From the NCBI RefSeq assembly GCF_900182735.1, contig NZ_FXTU01000003.1, positions 62,001 through 126,000 on the forward strand: a DNA stretch of 64,000 nucleotides, written 5' to 3'. This DNA comes from Laceyella tengchongensis (GTDB lineage Bacteria > Bacillota > Bacilli > Thermoactinomycetales > Thermoactinomycetaceae). Shown in pieces: positions 59,746 through 64,000 of this stretch (position 1 is its first letter; each line of letters opens with the position of its first letter). Below the pieces are notes generated by a model, which did not search any database, was not told the origin of the DNA, and saw only the letters and a list, made by a program, of their open reading frames with translations. The translations under genes and the position numbers were made by a program.

Positions 59746-60059
59746 TGCCATTCGCGCACCGTTTCGCGAATGCGGTCCAATTGCTCCCAATATCTAGCAA
59801 TAGCCGTTTTGCCATCATGGGTGATACGGATGGTCGTGTGGGGGATCTTTTTGCGGACGAATTGTTTGCTGATATCCACGTAACCGGCCCGTTCCAATTT
59901 GGACAAATGGGATGAAAGATTGCCTTTGGTTAGTCCGGTCAGCTCTTGCAAAAACAGAAATTCCGCCATGGTGCAAGCCTCCAGTGCACTCATGATCGCC
60001 AACCGGGCGGGCTCGTGAATCAATTTATCCAATCGGGTCATTTCTTTAAACGGCATCAT
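59733..60059 (-). CDS. Winged-helix transcriptional regulator (ArsR/MarR-like)
   Basis: The protein of about 108 residues has the pattern LDKLIHEPARLAIMSALEA and LTGLTKGNLSSHLSKLERAGYVDI, ending with ITHDGKTAIARYWEQLD. This is the small HTH family often annotated as winged-helix DNA-binding domain regulators. It lacks metal-binding cysteines. ATG 60059 follows GGAG. A copy of the dispersed GTTTGTA-NN-ACAAAC-like dyad lies at 60097-60123, just upstream, and may be its operator. Confidence 0.8.
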   Translation of the reverse strand: MMPFKEMTRLDKLIHEPARLAIMSALEACTMAEFLFLQELTGLTKGNLSSHLSKLERAGYVDISKQFVRKKIPHTTIRITHDGKTAIARYWEQLDRIRETVREWHQKE

Positions 60060-60096
60060 CGGAACCAACTCCAATTTCACAAATTGATTTATATAT

Positions 60097-60123
60097 GTAA
60101 CTAGTTTGTATTATAAACACAAA
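60097..60123. repeat. Dispersed GTTTGTA-NN-ACAAAC-like motif, copy 5
   Basis: AACTAGTTTGTATTATAAAC lies 38 bases upstream of the regulator's start, at operator distance. Compare 29951, 33898, 37430 and 51622. Confidence 0.5.
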
Positions 60124-60255
60124 TGCGTCCAATGCAAAGCCCCGCCCGCAAAAGTACGGCAGAACACATTCTTTTGGACAATCCCTTTGCTTTTTTTATG
60201 TACTCTATCTGCTTGGCAAGAGTGTGGATTCATTTCCTTTTGAACAACGGAAACA

Positions 60256-60298
60256 CAAAAAGGACTCGCTGTCTATGTGGCCATTGAGTCCTTTTTTA
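60256..60298. terminator. Bidirectional terminator
   Basis: AAAAAGGACTC pairs with GAGTCCTTTTT. It lies downstream of the small membrane protein gene. Confidence 0.75.
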
Positions 60299-60350
60299 TT
60301 ATTGCAGGTTCTGACATTTTTCATGGAAGGGTACACAGAGCTGCTTGGCC

Positions 60351-60539
60351 TCAATTCATCTGTATGGGTTCACCGTTGTTTCCAAATACTAATACGCCTA
60401 AAAATCCAACCAAAACATATAAAAAAGCTGTCAAAAGAACATCGCTTTGAAAGCTTGCTTTTCTCCAAGTAGTAATCAAAAGAACACCAAAGACAGGAAC
60501 AAACACTCCATACGCATACAACAATTTAAATGGAAGCAT
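60351..60539 (-). CDS. Small membrane protein
   Basis: The 62-residue protein has two hydrophobic helices (LYAYGVFVPVFGVLLITTW and VLLTAFLYVLVGFLGVLVFG) joined by a short polar loop. GAGGG is 4-5 bases before the ATG and a terminator follows. The family is unknown. It might be an accessory or stress peptide. Confidence 0.55.
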   Translation of the reverse strand: MLPFKLLYAYGVFVPVFGVLLITTWRKASFQSDVLLTAFLYVLVGFLGVLVFGNNGEPIQMN

Positions 60540-60675
60540 TTCACCCTCACAGATCGACGAAGGGGTCGGTAAGACTTCCTTTCTTCATTTACAATTGGAA
60601 CCTGAAATACAAACATCCGTCGAAACATGATCTTCCCGTTTAAAATTCGACCCAAAAGCGAACAGTAAGAGATGG

Positions 60676-61581
60676 GTGAAGAAAGTGAAAACATGGCTAA
60701 ACTCGCCAATGGTAGCGGCTGCGATCGGTTTGGTAAGCAATGTTGTGCTGACGGTTTTGAAGTTTGGGGTCGGTTTTGTGTTTCGAAGTCCATCGTTGAT
60801 CGCCGACGGTGCTCATAATGCGGCCGATGTGATTGCGTCGGCAGCGACATTAGGTTCGATGCGGGTGTCCAAGCAACCGGCAGATGAAGAACACCCCTAT
60901 GGGCATGGGAAGGCGGAGGTTATCGCATCTGGCGTTGTTGCGGTTATTTTGTTTATTATCGGGCTTTATATGATTTATCACTCCATCGTATCGTTGTTTG
61001 AGCCCGCTGTGGAAGCGCATTGGTTATCCTTTGCGGCTGCGGTGCTGTCATTGGTTTGGAAACAGGTACTTTACATTTACACCATTCGCATCGGACGCAG
61101 GGAGAACAGCAAAGCTTTGATCGCCACGGCCTATGACCATTTGTCCGATGTGTACGCTTCCCTCGCCGCGGTGATCGGGATTGGCGCGGCCATCGCTGGC
61201 CAACTATATAGCCTCCCTTTTGCGCAATACGGGGATCCGCTAGCCAGCATTGTTGTCTCTTTGTTGATCATCAAAATCGCAATTGATATGGGTCGGGAGT
61301 CCATGGGGATTTTGATGGAGAGAAATCTGCCGGAAGAAAAAATCAAAGAATACTCTCAGATTATTTTAAACGTCCCCCATGTCAAACGGATTGACCGCAT
61401 CCGGGCTAGAGAACACGGGCACTATACGATTGTCGATGTGCGGGTGGGTCTTCCTGGTGAGTTGTCGATCCAGGAAGGGCATGATACCGCACGGAAAATC
61501 AAACAGGCGTTGATGGCGCATGATGAGGAAATACAAGAAGTTCTCATCCACCTGAACCCCTGGTATGACACGGATGCATAG
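60676..61581 (+). CDS. CDF family cation efflux protein
   Basis: The 301-residue CDF protein has six helices, TM2 motif ADGAHNAADVIAS, TM5 motif TAYDHLSDVYAS and a cytosolic domain ending near VLIHLNPW. The metal-site residues differ from those of the CzcD-like protein at 19558 and look nearer to the Mn/Fe branch, but the metal is uncertain. The start is GTG with only a weak site. It is monocistronic with a terminator. Confidence 0.87.
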   Translation: MKKVKTWLNSPMVAAAIGLVSNVVLTVLKFGVGFVFRSPSLIADGAHNAADVIASAATLGSMRVSKQPADEEHPYGHGKAEVIASGVVAVILFIIGLYMIYHSIVSLFEPAVEAHWLSFAAAVLSLVWKQVLYIYTIRIGRRENSKALIATAYDHLSDVYASLAAVIGIGAAIAGQLYSLPFAQYGDPLASIVVSLLIIKIAIDMGRESMGILMERNLPEEKIKEYSQIILNVPHVKRIDRIRAREHGHYTIVDVRVGLPGELSIQEGHDTARKIKQALMAHDEEIQEVLIHLNPWYDTDA

Positions 61582-61608
61582 AGTCTGGAAACCCCAGGCT
61601 CTTTTTGC
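61580..61608 (+). terminator. Terminator after the second CDF gene
   Basis: GAG-CTGG/CCAG-CTC around AAACC is followed by TTTTT. Confidence 0.7.
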
Positions 61609-61617
61609 GTTGAAGGC

Positions 61618-61654
61618 AAAAAAAGCAGAGGGTTCCAGTCACTCTGCTTTCCTC
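61618..61654. terminator. Terminator of the DUF896 gene
   Basis: AAAGCAGAG pairs with CTCTGCTTT. It lies downstream of the leftward DUF896 gene and upstream T-rich sequence is present on that strand. Confidence 0.65.
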
Positions 61655-61719
61655 TGCCGCGCTGACTTAACCATTTGTTCGTCAACGTGACATGAGATAT
61701 AATTGAATCGTTTACCAAA

Positions 61720-61899
61720 TTATTGTTGATCTTCGACAAAACGAATGTTGGATAATTGTTGTTTTACTTGTCCGCGGATGGCTCCCAAGTAGATTTTATA
61801 TAACTTCTGTTGTTCTTTTCGCTCTAATTCCGTAAGCCCGACGGTTTTCTTTTTACGAGCCAATTCATTGATTCTATTAATTAATTGTTGATCGATCAT
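61720..61899 (-). CDS. ynzC: DUF896 (YnzC-like) protein
   Basis: This 59-residue protein is clearly of the DUF896/YnzC family: INELARKKKTVGLTELERKE, then the helix QKLYKIYLGAIRGQVKQQL. GAAGGAGTG precedes the ATG. In Bacillus subtilis ynzC lies next to yneB in the lexA-yneA SOS locus. Here it is divergent from the yneB-like gene with 81 bases between them. I see no LexA box and no yneA in the window. The exact role of the helical hairpin protein is unknown. Confidence 0.85.
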   Translation of the reverse strand: MIDQQLINRINELARKKKTVGLTELERKEQQKLYKIYLGAIRGQVKQQLSNIRFVEDQQ

Positions 61900-61980
61900 T
61901 CATATCACTCCTTCTAACCCACTTTACCTAAATCGATGTGGATTTGCAAGATTGAGAGAGGATGGTAGCGAGAAGTAAAG

Positions 61981-62664
61981 ATGAAAGCGATCATTTATGC
62001 GCGTGTCAGTACGAAGAAGGAAGAGCAGGAAACGAGTTTGGAGCGGCAAGTCCTCGATCTGAAGCAATGGGCTGAAGAGTTGTCTGTTGAAGTCGTGCGG
62101 GTCATTTCTGAACAATACAGTGGGTTTGATCTTAACCGGCCCGGTTTGCACGAGCTATTTGACACGTTGAAACAAGAAAAAGTCGAGGCCGTCCTTATTC
62201 AAGACGATACGCGACTAGGACGGGGAGAAGCAAAATTGGCCATTATCCATCAGCTCCATCGGTCTGGTTGCACGATTTACTCCCTGCAACAGCGTGGGGA
62301 GTTGGAGTTGGACGCCGGTGAATCGACAGTATTGTCGATCATAGCCAAAGTGGAAGAATTGCAACGGAAAATGATGAATCAGAAGATCAGTTGGGGCATG
62401 CGGCGCGCAGTGAGAGAAAAGGGATTCAATCCTGCAAAGAATCTGAAGAACCAAGGATTGGGCGGACGCGAAAAGAAAGAAGTCCCATTGGAGCAAATCG
62501 TGGCATTAAAGGAGAAAAAGCTCACCTATGAGGAGATCGCGGCCACGTTAAAAGGGTTTGGATATGATGTTTCACGGGCGACCGTACATCGGAGATATCG
62601 GGAATGGAAACAATCTCAAGAAGAAAAATTGCAAAATTCACTTGAAATGGAGGAGTCCCGATGA
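61981..62664 (+). CDS. yneB: YneB-like serine recombinase/resolvase family protein
   Basis: A 227-residue protein with an N-terminal serine recombinase domain: catalytic Ser in YARVSTKKEEQETSLERQ and Arg residues in QDDTRLGRGEAKLA. A C-terminal HTH (LTYEEIAATLKGFGYDVSRATVHRRYREW) follows. The neighbouring DUF896 gene supports the YneB assignment, a chromosomal gene of Bacillales rather than a transposon resolvase. Its stop overlaps the ATG of the M42 peptidase gene. Confidence 0.85.
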   Translation: MKAIIYARVSTKKEEQETSLERQVLDLKQWAEELSVEVVRVISEQYSGFDLNRPGLHELFDTLKQEKVEAVLIQDDTRLGRGEAKLAIIHQLHRSGCTIYSLQQRGELELDAGESTVLSIIAKVEELQRKMMNQKISWGMRRAVREKGFNPAKNLKNQGLGGREKKEVPLEQIVALKEKKLTYEEIAATLKGFGYDVSRATVHRRYREWKQSQEEKLQNSLEMEESR

Positions 62665-63734
62665 GCACCATCAACTGGGAACGATACGAGGTTTTGACAC
62701 AAACGCCGGGTGCTCCCGGTTTTGAACAAGCTATGCGGAAAGTGATGCGCACATACATATCCGAAGTGACCGAAGAGATTGTGCAGGATCGGCTAGGGGG
62801 CATCTATGGCGTGAAACGCGGTACGGAAGAAGGGCCCAAAATCCTGTTTGCTGGACACATGGATGAAGTCGCTTTCATGATCACCCGCATCACTGCCGAT
62901 GGCTTTTTGAAGTTCCAACCCTTAGGAGGCTGGTGGTCCCAAGTGCTGCTTGCGCAACGAGTCGATGTGATCACTCGGGATGGCAAGCGGATTCCAGGGG
63001 TGATCGGTTCTGTGCCTCCACACTTGCTGAGTGACGAGCGGCGCAATAAAGTCGTGGACGTCAATCAAATGTTTATCGATATCGGCGCAACCAGTGAAGA
63101 GGACGTGAAAGAGTGGGGGATCCGCCTAGGGGATGTCGTCGTGCCCCACTGTCCGTTTGTAGAAATGGAAGGCGGCAAAAGGGTAATGAGCAAGGCGTGG
63201 GATAACCGCTTTGGTTGTGGTTTGGTATTGGAAGTACTAGAAGAGTTGGCTCGGACGGATCATCCCAACACGGTGTACGCCGGGGCGACGGTTCAGGAAG
63301 AAGTCGGTTTGCGCGGGGCAGGAGTAGCTGCGGAAATGATCCAGCCTGATGTGTTCTTAGCTGTTGATTCCGGACCGGCGGGTGATACCCCGGGAGTGAG
63401 CGACGGATTTGGCAAGATTGGGGGCGGAGTGGTCATCCGCATTTACGACCGGTCCATGATCACTTCACCGGGTATGCGGGACTTTTTGTTGGACACCGCA
63501 GAGTCTGAGCAAATCCCTTATCAATTCTTTGTGTCCCAAGGAGGCACCGATGCCGGACGGGTGCATCAATCAGGGATTGGCATTCCCTCCGCGGCGATTG
63601 GCATTTGTGCGCGCTACATTCATTCCCATGCGTCGATTGTTGATAAAGAAGATGTTGAAGCGGCTAAAGCGTTTGCCTTGGCATTGATCAAACGGCTCGA
63701 TCAGACGACATTTAAAACGATTTTGGATCGGTGA
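62661..63734 (+). CDS. M42 family metallopeptidase (glutamyl/leucyl aminopeptidase type)
   Basis: The 357-residue TET-type aminopeptidase has metal and catalytic residues in FAGHMDEV (His/Asp), SKAWDNRFGCG (Asp), QEEVGLRGA (Glu-Glu) and FLAVDSGPAGD (Asp), with IHSHASIVDKEDVE carrying the last His. It forms dodecameric cytosolic particles that trim peptides. The ATG overlaps the yneB stop (ATGA), indicating co-translation. A terminator follows. Confidence 0.92.
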   Translation: MSTINWERYEVLTQTPGAPGFEQAMRKVMRTYISEVTEEIVQDRLGGIYGVKRGTEEGPKILFAGHMDEVAFMITRITADGFLKFQPLGGWWSQVLLAQRVDVITRDGKRIPGVIGSVPPHLLSDERRNKVVDVNQMFIDIGATSEEDVKEWGIRLGDVVVPHCPFVEMEGGKRVMSKAWDNRFGCGLVLEVLEELARTDHPNTVYAGATVQEEVGLRGAGVAAEMIQPDVFLAVDSGPAGDTPGVSDGFGKIGGGVVIRIYDRSMITSPGMRDFLLDTAESEQIPYQFFVSQGGTDAGRVHQSGIGIPSAAIGICARYIHSHASIVDKEDVEAAKAFALALIKRLDQTTFKTILDR

Positions 63735-63736
63735 AA

Positions 63737-63777
63737 AGCAAAAAAGCAGATGGGTTATGCCCATCTGCTTTTTTAGT
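63737..63777. terminator. Bidirectional terminator
   Basis: AAAAGCAGATGGG pairs with CCCATCTGCTTTT. It is shared by the peptidase gene and the convergent yunB gene. Confidence 0.85.
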
Positions 63778-64000
63778 TCGGGACAAGCGGGATTGGTTTG
63801 GTCTTGGTTCCGTCCGGCATGATGCTCGGTACTTCGCCCACCACCAACTCTCGAATAATAGGGTAATCGAACTTGACAGTGAAGTGTTCTTTGGCAAATG
63901 GCAATAAGGTGGAGATTTCGATTTCTGCATGAATCAAGATGTTTACCAACGTCGTATTAATCCCCGATTGCTCCACTTTGGTCGTCAGCGTGACATGGGG
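63773..64000 (-). CDS. yunB: Sporulation protein YunB, C-terminal part (gene continues beyond the window)
   Basis: The 75 readable C-terminal codons (LTTKVEQSGINTTLVNILIH, then PIIRELVVGEVPSIMPDG) follow the YunB family, secreted/membrane proteins made in the mother cell during sporulation. The N-terminal membrane helix lies outside the window. It supports a spore-forming host. Confidence 0.8.
   Translation of the reverse strand, partial: PHVTLTTKVEQSGINTTLVNILIHAEIEISTLLPFAKEHFTVKFDYPIIRELVVGEVPSIMPDGTKTKPIPLVPN

Noticed and set aside
61900..61980. LexA (SOS) box between the DUF896 and yneB-like genes
   Set aside because: The Bacillus locus is SOS-controlled, but no CGAAC-N4-GTTCG match is present here.
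1..64000. CRISPR arrays, rRNA and tRNA genes
   Set aside because: No regularly spaced repeats, and no rRNA- or cloverleaf-like conserved sequences were seen on either strand.

Overview
The window looks like chromosome of a spore-forming Gram-positive bacterium of the order Bacillales. Evidence: a YunB-type sporulation protein at the right end, a YneB/DUF896 pair, CtaG with a lipoprotein cytochrome c, strong AGGAGG-type ribosome binding sites, TTG/GTG starts and intrinsic terminators after nearly every unit. Moderate GC and gene content would fit Thermoactinomycetaceae or a related family, but that assignment is a guess. I saw no rRNA, tRNA or CRISPR array.

Layout. 0-10 kb: pyruvate carboxylase (pycA), a DmpA-type aminopeptidase, then a methionine gamma-lyase with a textbook sigma-54 promoter followed by its likely activator (ACT-PAS-AAA+-HTH), an antitoxin/RelE-like protein and an OmpA-type lipoprotein. 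10-16 kb: ion and solute transport. A riboswitch-like leader precedes a BCCT (glycine betaine type) transporter. Two near-identical leader hairpins precede an MpsC/DUF2294 gene and an NhaD-like permease. A dicarboxylate/glutamate symporter follows. 16-19.5 kb: a two-component system with a two-gene ABC exporter. 19.5-31 kb: a CDF metal exporter under Fur/PerR-like boxes with no ordinary start codon, a 44-residue very basic peptide gene, a SatA-like acetyltransferase, a gene of unknown function with a Fur-box promoter, an amino acid permease, a secreted M36 metalloprotease, rifampin phosphotransferase (rph), a GIY-YIG protein and a DUF2087 regulator.

31-40 kb is accessory DNA: hydrolase, VOC protein, HxlR regulator, quinone reductase, Nif3-like protein, a frameshifted MFS pump with a divergent LysR regulator, a secreted protein, a duplicated 5' fragment of a serine hydrolase gene and the intact serine hydrolase.

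40,324-51,284 is a complete Tn3-family transposon of 10,961 bp with about 43-bp terminal inverted repeats and a perfect 5-bp target duplication (AAATA). It carries tnpR with a res-like site, a cadmium/zinc module (cadC-cadA plus a broken methyltransferase gene), a truncated tyrosine recombinase, an arsI-arsR operon, a divergent arsR-acr3-arsC operon and tnpA (with a 5' frameshift). It landed in the stop codon of the serine hydrolase gene and its first base rebuilds that stop. The cad module is itself bracketed by about 65-bp inverted repeats.

51-64 kb: a MerR pseudogene with an intact MerR-type promoter, ctaG and a cytochrome c lipoprotein, two glycosyltransferases, an EamA exporter, a PHP phosphatase, a broken nucleotidyltransferase gene, a winged-helix regulator, a second CDF transporter, DUF896/YneB, an M42 aminopeptidase and the 3' part of yunB.

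Themes: metal and metalloid handling (two CDF pumps, CadA, arsenic system), sodium/osmotic homeostasis (BCCT, MpsC, NhaD), and several leader RNAs worth folding. All calls were made by eye without database searches.
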